Part shown: positions 17,545 to 26,153 of the stretch, in pieces
How positions within the stretch are numbered: position 1 is the first letter of the stretch
Layout of the letters: each line of letters begins with the position of its first letter
Source of the DNA: Porphyromonas crevioricanis
GTDB lineage: Bacteria > Bacteroidota > Bacteroidia > Bacteroidales > Porphyromonadaceae
Length of the DNA: 32,237 bases
Direction: 5' to 3'
Assembly: GCF_900167225.1 (NCBI RefSeq)
Contig: NZ_FUXH01000020.1
Coordinates: 1 to 32,237 of the forward strand
Position numbers and translations under genes: made by a program
The notes under the pieces: generated by a model
The model's input: the letters and a program-made list of their open reading frames with translations, nothing else
The model's database searches: none
Told to the model about the DNA's origin: nothing

Positions 17545-19143
17545 ATGGATTTAGATTCATTACTCTACTGGTCCAGGGCACAATTTGCCATGACAGCCAT
17601 GTATCATTGGCTGTTCGTACCTCTCACTCTGGGGTTAGGAATCATCATGGCAATGGCAGAGACCAAGTACTACCGCTCCGGAGAGGAGTCTTGGAAAAGA
17701 GCAGCCAAATTTTGGCAAAAACTATTCGGGATCAACTTTGCGATTGGTGTAGCTACGGGCCTGATCTTAGAGTTCGAATTTGGAACAAACTGGTCTAACT
17801 ACAGCTGGTTTGTGGGAGATATCTTCGGGGCTCCTCTGGCAATCGAAGGAATATTGGCCTTTTTCATGGAAGCGACATTCATTGCCGTGATGTTTTTCGG
17901 CTGGGGCAAAGTAAGCAGAGGTTTTCACCTAACCTCAACCTGGCTTACTATCATAGGAGCTTCTATCTCGGCTGTGTGGATTCTGGTAGCCAATGCTTGG
18001 ATGCAACACCCCGTGGGTATGGAGTTTAACCCTGACACAGTGCGCTCGGAAATGAATGACTTCTGGGCTGTGGCCTTGTCTCCGGTAGCAATCAACAAGT
18101 TTTTCCACACGATCACTTCCTGCTGGCTCTTAGGCTCGATATTTGCCATGGGGGTTTGCGGTTGGTTCTTGCTTCGCAAGCATCACGAGCGTTTTGCTGT
18201 TGCCAATATCAAGATGATCGCCCCTTTCGGACTTATAGCAGCTTTGCTCACAGCTTATACCGGAGACGAATCTGCTTTTCAGGTAGCAGATAAACAGCCA
18301 ATGAAATTGGCGGCCATGGAGGCTCTCTACGATACTGGAGCAAGCGATGCAGAGGGGAATTGCCAAAATGGAGAGGGAGTAGCCCTGAGTGCCTTTGGTC
18401 TACTCAATCCCAAGAAAGAGGCTCCGCAGGATGAAGAGCCTCCTTTCCTCTTCAATATAGAAGTACCACGTATGCTTTCTCTCATGGGTACTCGTTCGTC
18501 CAATGGCTATGTACCGGGTATCAATAATATCCTCAATGGAGGATACACCAAGCGAGACGGCTCTGTAGCTCTTCCTGCTGACAGCATGATAGCCAAAGGG
18601 AAAGAAGCAATACAGTCTCTGGCTATGTTTAGGGATGCCAAACAGAGAGGCGACGAAACAGCTGCAGCCACTTATCGAGAAGAGCTTGACAAAAACTTTG
18701 AATACTTCGGTTATGGATATCTGAATAACAAAGAAGAGTTGGTGCCCAATGTTCCACTCACTTATTACTCTTTCCGTGTAATGGTAGGGTTAGGAACCCT
18801 CTTCATCATTCTCTTCATCATTGCCATATTCCTGAGTCGAAAATCTGTACGTCTGCAAAAATCACGCTGGATGCATATCGCATTCATTTGTTCGGTTCCA
18901 TTGGCTTACATAGCCAGCCAATGCGGGTGGATTGTAGCAGAAGTAGGGCGTCAGCCTTGGGCTATTCAGAACTTGATGCCTTTACGAGCCGCCATTTCAA
19001 AGCTGGATGGATCGTCCGTGATGCTCACTTTCTTTGTATTCTTAGTACTCTTCTCTACTCTATTGGTTGCTGAGCTGAACATCATGTTCAAAGCAATCAA
19101 ACAAGGAGTAGATGAGTCGGATCGCTCTCCCGAGAAAGAATAA
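17545..19143 (+). CDS. cydA: Cytochrome bd ubiquinol oxidase subunit I
   Basis: This 532-residue inner-membrane protein carries the haems and quinol site of cytochrome bd, which reduces oxygen to water with high affinity. In an anaerobe it mainly protects by removing oxygen. Haem ligands can be placed: H21 (in AMYHWLFVPLTLG, equivalent to E. coli H19), H188 (in NKFFHTITSCW) and M413 (in YSFRVMVGLG). The acidic pair E101/E109 on the proton path (IEGILAFFMEAT) and the GRQPW signature (468-472) are present. The quinol-loop motif KQPMKLAAMEALYDT (250-264) is followed by a long hydrophilic stretch to about 400. It overlaps nothing and cydB follows after 33 bases. The protein is full length with no missing key residues. 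Confidence 0.97.
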   Translation: MDLDSLLYWSRAQFAMTAMYHWLFVPLTLGLGIIMAMAETKYYRSGEESWKRAAKFWQKLFGINFAIGVATGLILEFEFGTNWSNYSWFVGDIFGAPLAIEGILAFFMEATFIAVMFFGWGKVSRGFHLTSTWLTIIGASISAVWILVANAWMQHPVGMEFNPDTVRSEMNDFWAVALSPVAINKFFHTITSCWLLGSIFAMGVCGWFLLRKHHERFAVANIKMIAPFGLIAALLTAYTGDESAFQVADKQPMKLAAMEALYDTGASDAEGNCQNGEGVALSAFGLLNPKKEAPQDEEPPFLFNIEVPRMLSLMGTRSSNGYVPGINNILNGGYTKRDGSVALPADSMIAKGKEAIQSLAMFRDAKQRGDETAAATYREELDKNFEYFGYGYLNNKEELVPNVPLTYYSFRVMVGLGTLFIILFIIAIFLSRKSVRLQKSRWMHIAFICSVPLAYIASQCGWIVAEVGRQPWAIQNLMPLRAAISKLDGSSVMLTFFVFLVLFSTLLVAELNIMFKAIKQGVDESDRSPEKE

Positions 19144-19176
19144 CAAGCTGTTTTAGCTCTCAAAACGAAAATAATT

Positions 19177-20346
19177 ATGGACGCAAATACGTATTCTCTA
19201 CTGCAACACTACTGGTGGTTCCTGATCTCTCTGCTCGGTGCCCTTCTGGTACTCCTCCTTTTCGTACAGGGTGGACAGTCTTTCCTTTTCAGCTTGGGAA
19301 AGGACAAAATCACTCAACGGATGATGGTAAACTCAACAGGACGCAAATGGGAGTTTACATTCACTACACTGGTTACTTTTGGTGGCGCATTTTTTGCCTC
19401 TTTTCCTCTTTTCTACTCGACCAGCTTTGGTGGGGCCTATTGGGTCTGGATGCTCATTCTTCTTTGCTTTGTCTTGCAAGCCGTATCATATGAATACCAA
19501 CACAAACATGGCAATGTATGGGGTAGCCGTACTTACCAAATATTCCTCTTTATCAATGGGGTATTAGCCCCTATTTTGTTGGGAGCAGCTGTCTCAACTC
19601 TTTTCACCGGAGGGAACTTTCTGGTAGAAAAGAGCAATATTTTCTCTCTTGGAGCTGCCGGGCCTACCATCTCTCAATGGCAACCATACCATGGGGTCCA
19701 ATTGCACGGTTTGGAGGCTATCCTTAACCCATGGAATTTAGTTCTCGGCCTTACAGTCTTTTTCCTGAGCCGAGTATCGGCTTTGCTCTACTTCATCAAC
19801 AACATTGATGATAACGACCTTTTCCATGCAGCCAAACGCAGATTGTGGTTCAATGCCGGGGCTTTCCTGATCCTCTTCCTTGCCTATGTGGGATACCTAC
19901 TCACTGCTCCGGGTTACACTTATGATGCAAGTGGCTTGATCTCACCAGAAGCAAATAAATACAGGAACAACCTAATTACCCTCTGGCCGGTATTCATACT
20001 CTTTTTGACTGGAGTTTTACTTGTCCTTTTCGGCATTTTTGCAACACTCCTACGAAAAGCCTACAAGAAAGGGATCTGGTTTGAAGGTGTGGGAGTCGTT
20101 CTGACCATCTTGGCCCTGTTACTGATAGCAGGATGGAATAATACAGCCTACTACCCCTCTCTGTTTAATATGCAAAGTTCTCTAACCATAGCGAACAGCT
20201 CTTCCAGCCCATTCACACTCAAGGTAATGAGCTACGTTTCTATTCTGATACCTTTTGTTCTGGCCTACATCGTATACACATGGAGAGCGATAGACCTGCA
20301 CAAGATAGACCGGGATGAGATGACGCAAGGTGGGCATATCTACTGA
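19177..20346 (+). CDS. cydB: Cytochrome bd ubiquinol oxidase subunit II
   Basis: This 389-residue inner-membrane partner of CydA has about eight to nine hydrophobic helices, beginning with HYWWFLISLLGALLVLLLFVQGGQ. The family motif WxxLISLLG...VQGGQSFLF and the glycine-rich FTTLVTFGGAFFASFPLFYST segment support CydB. Subunit II binds no haem but is needed for assembly of the oxidase. Several loop residues (for example LEAILNPWNLVLGLTVFFL) are typical of the Bacteroidota version, which is more divergent than the proteobacterial one. The position right after cydA and the co-directional DUF4492 gene make the assignment secure. A hairpin resembling a terminator follows at 20387. Confidence 0.96.
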   Translation: MDANTYSLLQHYWWFLISLLGALLVLLLFVQGGQSFLFSLGKDKITQRMMVNSTGRKWEFTFTTLVTFGGAFFASFPLFYSTSFGGAYWVWMLILLCFVLQAVSYEYQHKHGNVWGSRTYQIFLFINGVLAPILLGAAVSTLFTGGNFLVEKSNIFSLGAAGPTISQWQPYHGVQLHGLEAILNPWNLVLGLTVFFLSRVSALLYFINNIDDNDLFHAAKRRLWFNAGAFLILFLAYVGYLLTAPGYTYDASGLISPEANKYRNNLITLWPVFILFLTGVLLVLFGIFATLLRKAYKKGIWFEGVGVVLTILALLLIAGWNNTAYYPSLFNMQSSLTIANSSSSPFTLKVMSYVSILIPFVLAYIVYTWRAIDLHKIDRDEMTQGGHIY

Positions 20347-20386
20347 GAATCCCTAATACCGCTGGTTACATACAAAACTGTGGAAT

Positions 20387-20439
20387 AAAGAACGAAAGAC
20401 TGTGGCAACATCCTTTGTCACTATGGTCTTTCGTTCTTT
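20387..20439 (+). terminator. Terminator-like hairpin after cydB
   Basis: AAAGAACGAAAGAC and GTCTTTCGTTCTTT pair exactly (14 base pairs) around a 25-base loop, 40 bases after the cydB stop. The end of the right arm is T-rich. It probably ends the cyd operon transcript before the tRNA gene. Confidence 0.65.
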
Positions 20440-20487
20440 GATAAGCAGAATGTGCGATGTCCAAGTTTGGCACAAAATATTGCTCAA

Positions 20488-20519
20488 TTGCAAAAAGCTA
20501 CTATCTTTGCAGCGCAGTT
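20488..20519 (+). promoter_or_regulatory. Promoter of the tRNA gene
   Basis: TATCTTTG at 20512-20519 fully matches TAnnTTTG, with TTGC at 20488-20491, 20 bases upstream. Transcription would start a few bases before the mature tRNA 5' end at 20528. Confidence 0.6.
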
Positions 20520-20527
20520 AGAGGTAC

Positions 20528-20601
20528 GGCGAGATAGCTCAGCTGGTTAGAGCGCATGATTCATAATCATGAGGTCCCCGGTTCAATCCCGGGTCTCGCT
20601 A
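20528..20601 (+). tRNA. tRNA with anticodon CAU, probably elongator tRNA-Met
   Basis: A full cloverleaf can be drawn by hand. The acceptor stem is GGCGAGA/TCTCGCT (a G-U first pair, the rest Watson-Crick), with T8-A9, and D stem GCTC/GAGC. The anticodon stem CATGA/TCATG carries loop TTCATAA with CAT at 20562-20564; the variable loop is AGGTC; the T stem CCCGG/CCGGG carries loop TTCAATC; the discriminator is A. The 3' CCA is not encoded. The 1-72 pair argues against initiator tRNA, whose 1-72 bases are unpaired. A lysidine-modified tRNA-Ile would also show CAT and is not fully excluded. Confidence 0.95.
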
Positions 20602-20614
20602 CGAAAAAGAAAGT

Positions 20615-20650
20615 AAAACCATCTCGGACATTGGGTTTCGGGGTGGTTTT
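20615..20650 (+). terminator. Terminator of the tRNA gene
   Basis: AAAACCATCTCG pairs with CGGGGTGGTTTT (12 pairs, two of them G-U) around a 12-base loop, ending in T's and beginning 14 bases after the tRNA. Confidence 0.7.
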
Positions 20651-20770
20651 GTTCTTAATTAAGAGAGCGACTCATCCCATCTTGTTTTCAGTTCGCACTT
20701 CTGAACGAAATGAGATTTCTATTTGAAAATAAAATCTGATAAACAGTAATGAGGGCTGTGACAAAATGGC

Positions 20771-20810
20771 TACCTTTACAGCCGAGTTCATCCTCGGATT
20801 TATAAGTTTG
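20771..20810 (+). promoter_or_regulatory. Candidate promoter boxes in front of the division cluster
   Basis: TACCTTTA at 20771-20778 matches TAnnTTTG at 7 of 8. TAAGTTTG at 20803-20810 matches fully but is only 4 bases from the rsmH ATG, which would make the message leaderless. Neither has a good TTTG at the right distance upstream. A small hairpin (CCGAG/CTCGG, 20782-20797) lies between them. Confidence 0.3.
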
Positions 20811-20814
20811 GCAG

Positions 20815-21732
20815 ATGTACGATACAGACTATCATAGTCCGGTGCTTCTTAGAGAGAGCCTGGATGCGCTTGTGCTCAATCCAGAAGGCATTTATGTGGA
20901 TGTTACTTATGGAGGAGGAGGACACTCCAAGGGGATTCTCTCTCGTCTATCGAATGCAGGCCGAGTATTGGGGTTCGACCAAGATCCGGATGCTCGTGCC
21001 AATGCAAGTGAAGACCCTCGGTTTACATTTGTAGCTTCTAATTTTCGCTATCTCTATCATTTTGTTGATTACTATGGGTTAGTAGGACAGATAGATGGAA
21101 TTTTGGCCGACTTGGGAGTATCCTCCCACCAATTTGACACGGCCGAGCGAGGGTTCAGCTTTCGCACAGAGGAGTCTACGCCAGATATGCGTATGAACAG
21201 CCGATCCGGGATGTCTGCCTCAACTCTCTTGCAGTCTTATGACGAAGAACACTTGGCCAATATATTCTACCGATATGGGGAATTGCGTAATGCTCGGCAA
21301 ATAGCCCGACGGATTGTCACAGCTCGACAATCGGGAGAGACTTTCGGTTCCATAGCAAGTCTGAAGCACGTTATAGAGCAAGAGATTGATCCGCGCAAAG
21401 AAAAAAAGCAATGGGCTTGCATTTTTCAAGCTCTGCGGATAGAGGTAAATGATGAGCTGTCAGCACTGGAAGAAATGCTCCGGGCTGCGGTACGGGTTTT
21501 GAAACCTGGAGGTAGGCTTGCTGTCATCACCTATCATTCATTGGAGGATAGGATTGTGAAAAACTTTTTCCGCTCCAGCAACCAAACGGACAAACTCTCC
21601 GAGATGATATACGGACATACCAATGCTATCTGGGAACCAATCACTCGCAAACCTATCGTACCCGGAATGGCAGAACAGGAGAGCAATCCACGATCTCGGT
21701 CGGCCGGGTTGAGGGTAGCAGCAAAGAGATAA
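20815..21732 (+). CDS. rsmH: 16S rRNA (cytosine-1402-N4)-methyltransferase
   Basis: This 305-residue SAM-dependent enzyme (also called MraW) methylates C1402 of 16S rRNA in the ribosomal P site. The N-terminus YHSPVLLRESLDAL and the SAM-binding YVDVTYGGGGHSKGIL (about 28-43) are family hallmarks, with GRVLGFDQDPDA as the acidic ribose-binding strand. ADLGVSSHQFDTAERGFSF is the next signature. AVRVLKPGGRLAVITYHSLEDRIVK (about 224-248) and the C-terminal NPRSRSAGLRVA end the protein as usual. It opens the division and wall cluster. MraZ, which normally precedes it, is not found between the tRNA and this gene. The downstream FtsL-like gene starts 6 bases after the stop. Confidence 0.97.
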   Translation: MYDTDYHSPVLLRESLDALVLNPEGIYVDVTYGGGGHSKGILSRLSNAGRVLGFDQDPDARANASEDPRFTFVASNFRYLYHFVDYYGLVGQIDGILADLGVSSHQFDTAERGFSFRTEESTPDMRMNSRSGMSASTLLQSYDEEHLANIFYRYGELRNARQIARRIVTARQSGETFGSIASLKHVIEQEIDPRKEKKQWACIFQALRIEVNDELSALEEMLRAAVRVLKPGGRLAVITYHSLEDRIVKNFFRSSNQTDKLSEMIYGHTNAIWEPITRKPIVPGMAEQESNPRSRSAGLRVAAKR

Positions 21733-21738
21733 TACGGC

Positions 21739-22383
21739 ATGCAAGATCAAGACAAGGACATAGTACAGGGGACAGAAAGGGATGCTGTGGAGCTACTTCG
21801 TTCTCTCAAGGAGCGGGGGGATAGTGATCCTTCCGACATAGATGCTTATTGGTCTTGCCAAGAAGATGAGACCGAGATTAGCCTCTCACGGGAAGAGTCA
21901 GAGACTACCTCCGGAGAAGGATCTCAGGCTATAGAGATCTCCTCTGCCTCTACTCAAGAAAGAGAAAGGGATCTTTCTTCCTCTGAAGAAAAAAAAGATA
22001 CACCAATACAGAATGAAAAAGGTGACACTCCTCTCAAAAAAGATAGGATCTCCTTTTGGCGGTTGTTAAGTGCTGGAGGGTTGAACCCAGAACAAATCAG
22101 AAGACCGAGTTTTTTACTGCTTGAAATCATTCTCTTCGCTCTCATCGGCGTAGCGAACCGTTACCACAGTATCAATCAGATAAAAGAAATAGGAGATTTG
22201 GAGAAGCGTCTCAAGGATGTTCACAATATGGCTCTTTTTAAGCGAGCTGCTGTACGTGAATCCGATCGCCAGCAATATATCCTTAAGGCGATAGAACAGG
22301 AAGGGCTTAGTTTGACTCCCGCACAGACTCCTCCTATTGTACTGTATCGAGAGCTTGAACCCGAGGAGAAAAAGAAGAAATAG
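21739..22383 (+). CDS. FtsL-like cell division protein with long acidic N-terminus
   Basis: This 214-residue protein lies exactly where ftsL lies in division clusters, 6 bases after rsmH and 2 bases before ftsI. Residues 1-100 are hydrophilic, rich in Glu, Ser, Asp and Thr and probably disordered. Residues 124-140 (SFLLLEIILFALIGVAN) form the only membrane helix. Residues 143-190 are a predicted periplasmic coiled coil (INQIKEIGDLEKRLKDV...), ending in TPPIVLYRELEPEEKKKK. This topology fits the Bacteroidota FtsL-like family, which helps FtsW-FtsI at the septum, although those proteins are generally near 110 residues. The doubled length comes from the cytoplasmic acidic region. Its sequence is not recognisable beyond position and topology. 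The ATG at 21739 is the start that keeps normal spacing; no later start is better supported. Confidence 0.75.
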   Translation: MQDQDKDIVQGTERDAVELLRSLKERGDSDPSDIDAYWSCQEDETEISLSREESETTSGEGSQAIEISSASTQERERDLSSSEEKKDTPIQNEKGDTPLKKDRISFWRLLSAGGLNPEQIRRPSFLLLEIILFALIGVANRYHSINQIKEIGDLEKRLKDVHNMALFKRAAVRESDRQQYILKAIEQEGLSLTPAQTPPIVLYRELEPEEKKKK

Positions 22384-22385
22384 AT

Positions 22386-24659
22386 ATGGCAAGGAAGCTG
22401 AATAGTCGCCCTGAATTGAACTCTTCCGCCAGATACCGCCTCTGGGGAGGGGTGATGGTTATTGCCGTGTTAGTCGTCCTCTGGCGTGTCTTGGTTACGA
22501 TGTATCAAGACGGAGAGGAATGGAGACATATTGGGGAATCTCTACACCGTCCTCAAGAAGAGAATATCTACCCCTATCGAGGTACGATCTATTCTGCCGA
22601 TGGAGAAGAATTGGCCATCACAGCTCCTCATTATCGGCTGTATATGGATTTCCAGGCTGAAGCCTTCAAGCAACTGGATCACAAATCCGCTATGCTGCTG
22701 CTTGATTCACTGTCACTTGTCCTTTCCGAAAAACTGTCGACCCCAGAAGAACTGATCAAAGCCAGCTACCTGAAAGCACAGTGGATCAAAGGATATAAGA
22801 AAAAGAGTCGCAGTTGCCTACTCGTAAACAAAGATATTTCTTACCTCGACGTCAAGGAGATGTATGCAGCTCCTCCTTTTCGTGACAAGGAAAATCATTC
22901 GAATCGGGCTTTGACACACAGTATAGTGAAGGTAGACCGAGCCAAACGCATCAACCCCTACGGGTCCTTGGGTAGGCGTACCATAGGATCAGTTTATGCC
23001 GAAGTAACAGGCGGACTAACACGGGGAAAAGGGGGCCTGGAATTAGCATTCGACAGTTTGCTCCGGGGAGAACTGGGGAAAGTTCTACGATTGTACAATG
23101 CAGGTCGTGTAACTCTCAACACTATCAGAGAGCCCAAGCCTGGAGCCAATGTCCACAGCACATTAGACATGCGTAAACAGGCTATCGTAGAACATGAGCT
23201 TCGTTCCTCTCTGGAGTTAGCAGAGGCGGAAAGCGGCACAGCCGTTTTGATGGAAGTTGCGACAGGGAAGATACTCGCCATATCCAATCTGGGGAGGTTG
23301 AAATCAGGAGCCTACGCCGAGACACAGAATTTTGCTGTGTCTGACCTTTCCGAACCAGGCTCTACGTTCAAAACAGTTTCGATGCTGATTGCCTTAGACC
23401 AAGGACTTTGTACTCCGGAAGATACTGTGGATGTGGGAAATGGAATTTGGCAAGTGGGTAACAGAAGACTCATGGACTGGACGGTGGGTAAACGTGCCGG
23501 ATTGGGGCGCATCTCCTATGCTGAGGCAATGCACCAATCAAGTAATGTGGGCATAGCCAAACTGATACAGAAAAATTTCAAGGATCGTCCCAAAGCCTAT
23601 GTGCAGAGTGTTCGCAAAATGGGTCTCTGCGACAACTTCGATTTGGACATTCCAGGAGCTGCCAAACATGCAATTGTGCGTTTCCCCGAAGAAGGAGCCT
23701 ATTGGAGTGCCACGACCCTACCTTGGATGGCTCACGGATACGAGACACAAATCCCTCCTATATCTACCCTAGCCTTCTACAATGCTATAGCCAATGGAGG
23801 GCGATTCATGAAACCCTACTTTGTGAACAAAGTGGTCTCCCCCAATGGAGAGATTTTGATCGAGAACTCCCCAACTGTTTTGCACGAATCCATTGCTTCT
23901 GAGCAGGCAATTATGCAGATCAAAGACATTTTACGAGGAGTCGTGACATCGGGCACAGCAAAGCGAGGGGCTTTGAGTGATAAGGTTGCCCTCTGTGGAA
24001 AAACAGGTACAGCAGTACTGGGAAATGCTCGCTCGGGTTACAGTGAACGCAATTATCAAATCTCTTTTGCCGGTTTTTTCCCCTACGAAGCTCCTAAATA
24101 TTCAATGATTGTGGTTGTACGCAAACCTCATGTGCCGGAATATCGCTCTGCCGGTATCTCTTGTGGAGGAGTTATGAAACGAGTAGCCGAGACAATCATG
24201 TCTATAGAGAGCCGTCTGCCAATAGACTCGATGCATATTGCATCTGGGATGAAAATCCCCCACATTCAATCAGGCAAGCGGGACGTCGTGCTAGCCTCTT
24301 TGTCAACAGCCGGCCTATCTGAACGAATGACAAAAAAACCACCTAAGACTCGCTTTGTGCAGGTGAAACAATCCGGCAAGCAGATTGAACTTCATTCGAC
24401 TAGGCCATACAGCCGCGGTGTGGTCCCCGATCTGGTCGGGATGTCTCCATCGGATGCCGTTTATGCTTTAGCCGGATGTGGTTTCCGATCTGTACTTCAC
24501 GGCTTCGGCCCAGTGTTCTCGCAATCAATTCCTGCGGGTAGCCGGGCTGCAATTGGTCAAAAAGTGCATTTGTACCTGACTCATAGATCCACAATGTCAG
24601 GAAGTAAAGAGGAGTCAAAGCTCCAATCCGAACAGAAAAACAAAACAAAAAAAGAATAA
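22386..24659 (+). CDS. ftsI: Penicillin-binding protein 2/FtsI transpeptidase with C-terminal PASTA domain
   Basis: This 757-residue class B PBP cross-links septal peptidoglycan. A short cytoplasmic tail precedes the membrane anchor (about 20-39, LWGGVMVIAVLVVLWRVLVT). The dimerisation region opens with YPYRGTIYSADGEELAIT (about 59-76), a variant of the RGxIxDRxG motif. The transpeptidase motifs are complete: SxxK at S326-K329 (GSTFK), SxN at S385-N387 (SSN) and KTG at 539-541. Residues about 675-740 form one PASTA domain (VVPDLVGMSPSDAVYALAGCG ... GQKVHLYLTH), followed by a charged tail. PASTA domains bind wall fragments or help localisation; E. coli FtsI lacks one, whereas Gram-positive SpoVD/PBP2x-type enzymes and many Bacteroidota carry them. 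Two bases separate it from the FtsL-like gene, so translation is probably coupled. Confidence 0.96.
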   Translation: MARKLNSRPELNSSARYRLWGGVMVIAVLVVLWRVLVTMYQDGEEWRHIGESLHRPQEENIYPYRGTIYSADGEELAITAPHYRLYMDFQAEAFKQLDHKSAMLLLDSLSLVLSEKLSTPEELIKASYLKAQWIKGYKKKSRSCLLVNKDISYLDVKEMYAAPPFRDKENHSNRALTHSIVKVDRAKRINPYGSLGRRTIGSVYAEVTGGLTRGKGGLELAFDSLLRGELGKVLRLYNAGRVTLNTIREPKPGANVHSTLDMRKQAIVEHELRSSLELAEAESGTAVLMEVATGKILAISNLGRLKSGAYAETQNFAVSDLSEPGSTFKTVSMLIALDQGLCTPEDTVDVGNGIWQVGNRRLMDWTVGKRAGLGRISYAEAMHQSSNVGIAKLIQKNFKDRPKAYVQSVRKMGLCDNFDLDIPGAAKHAIVRFPEEGAYWSATTLPWMAHGYETQIPPISTLAFYNAIANGGRFMKPYFVNKVVSPNGEILIENSPTVLHESIASEQAIMQIKDILRGVVTSGTAKRGALSDKVALCGKTGTAVLGNARSGYSERNYQISFAGFFPYEAPKYSMIVVVRKPHVPEYRSAGISCGGVMKRVAETIMSIESRLPIDSMHIASGMKIPHIQSGKRDVVLASLSTAGLSERMTKKPPKTRFVQVKQSGKQIELHSTRPYSRGVVPDLVGMSPSDAVYALAGCGFRSVLHGFGPVFSQSIPAGSRAAIGQKVHLYLTHRSTMSGSKEESKLQSEQKNKTKKE

Positions 24660-24674
24660 CACCTCTCCCTGTCT

Positions 24675-26129
24675 ATGACTCTTAGAGAACTCATACAAGA
24701 TCTCTCCCCCTTGCACATGGAGGGAAATTCAGACTGCAATGTCAATGCTGTGTGTATCGACTCCCGCCAAGTGAAAAAAGGAGATGTCTTTATTGCTCTC
24801 CGCGGCACACAAGCTGATGGACATTTGTATGTAGACAAGGCGATTGCAGCAGGAGCTTCAGCTGTAGTTGTGGAGTCTATGCCCGACAAATTTGTTGCTG
24901 GGGTATGTTATGTACAGTTGACAAACACTTCTTCGGCTGCAGGGCTGATGTCCTCACGTCTACAGGGCAATCCCTCCACCAAGATGCGGATAGTAGGTGT
25001 AACCGGAACCAACGGAAAAACGACAATTGCAACCCTCCTCTATCGTTGTTTCAAACAAAGAGGATACAAAGTGGGTCTGCTCAGCACTGTATGCAACTAC
25101 ATAGATGAGGAAATCATCCCATCAACTCATACAACTCCCAATGCTGTTGCCCTGCAAGCCCTTTTGGCTCGTATGAAGACTGTGGGTTGCTCACATGTGT
25201 TCATGGAAGTTAGCTCACATGCCGTTGATCAGCAACGTATCGCTGGGATAGATTTCGATGGAGCCATATTTACTAATCTCACCCGGGATCACCTCGATTA
25301 CCACGAAACCATGCAAAAGTATATTGAGGCAAAAAAGGGATTTTTTGACAACCTAAAACCCGAGGCTTTCGCTCTTGTCAATGTGGATGACAAAAGAGGG
25401 GCAGTAATGCTACAGAATTGTGCAGCTCGGCACTATTGCTACGCCCTAAAGCAGGATGCCGACTACAGAGCCAAAGTAATAGCCCTGCATCCTGATGCTA
25501 CCGATGTTGTGATTGATGGCCAAGAGATTACTCTCAGGCTGGTAGGCGATTTTAACGTCTATAACGCGCTTGCCGTATACGCAGCAAGTCGTCTTCTGGG
25601 TATGAGTAGAGAAGAGGCTGCCACTAGTCTTTCTGCATTAGAACCTGTTTCTGGACGTTTTCAGACAATATCCTCTCACCGAGGATATACTGCTGTAGTC
25701 GATTATGCCCATACCCCAGATGCTCTGGTCAATGTACTGAGTACCCTGCGAACACTAATGCAGGGGAAAGGGCAACTGATCTGTGTGGTGGGTGCCGGAG
25801 GCGACAGAGATCGAGGCAAAAGACCGGTCATGGCCAGAGAAGCAGCATCACTCTCTGACCGACTGATCCTGACCTCTGATAACCCACGAAGCGAAAAACC
25901 AGAAGACATAATCGAGGAAATGAAACAAGGACTCGATTCGGACTCTCTGGCTCGCACACTTTCTATTTTGGATAGAGCCGAGGCCATCCGCACAGCTTGT
26001 ATGCTAGCCCAACCTTCAGACTTTGTCCTTGTGGCAGGTAAAGGGCACGAGACCTATCAGGAGATAGACGGAAAGCGAAATCACTTTGATGATAGAGAAG
26101 TACTGCGGGAGTTTATGGATAATCAGTAA
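24675..26129 (+). CDS. murE: UDP-MurNAc-tripeptide synthetase
   Basis: This 484-residue cytoplasmic ATP-dependent ligase adds the third amino acid to UDP-MurNAc-L-Ala-D-Glu. The N-terminal domain has SRQVKKGDVFIALRGTQADGH (about 33-53), a MurE hallmark. The P-loop is GVTGTNGKTT (about 107-116), followed by STHTTPNA and the carbamylated-lysine region (YIEAKKGFF). The signature SDNPRSEKPEDI (about 400-411) has DNPR, the form that selects diaminopimelate rather than lysine (DNPA in lysine enzymes). This fits Gram-negative wall chemistry; the DAP isomer used cannot be read from the sequence. It begins 15 bases after ftsI. MurF, which follows murE in many proteobacterial clusters, is absent here, as usual in Bacteroidota. 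Confidence 0.96.
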   Translation: MTLRELIQDLSPLHMEGNSDCNVNAVCIDSRQVKKGDVFIALRGTQADGHLYVDKAIAAGASAVVVESMPDKFVAGVCYVQLTNTSSAAGLMSSRLQGNPSTKMRIVGVTGTNGKTTIATLLYRCFKQRGYKVGLLSTVCNYIDEEIIPSTHTTPNAVALQALLARMKTVGCSHVFMEVSSHAVDQQRIAGIDFDGAIFTNLTRDHLDYHETMQKYIEAKKGFFDNLKPEAFALVNVDDKRGAVMLQNCAARHYCYALKQDADYRAKVIALHPDATDVVIDGQEITLRLVGDFNVYNALAVYAASRLLGMSREEAATSLSALEPVSGRFQTISSHRGYTAVVDYAHTPDALVNVLSTLRTLMQGKGQLICVVGAGGDRDRGKRPVMAREAASLSDRLILTSDNPRSEKPEDIIEEMKQGLDSDSLARTLSILDRAEAIRTACMLAQPSDFVLVAGKGHETYQEIDGKRNHFDDREVLREFMDNQ

Positions 26130-26153
26130 TCCCTCTCAAAACAAGATAATGAT

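Noticed and set aside
20528-20601. Initiator tRNA-fMet
   Set aside because: The acceptor stem pairs throughout (G-U at 1-72); bacterial initiator tRNAs have an unpaired 1-72 position.
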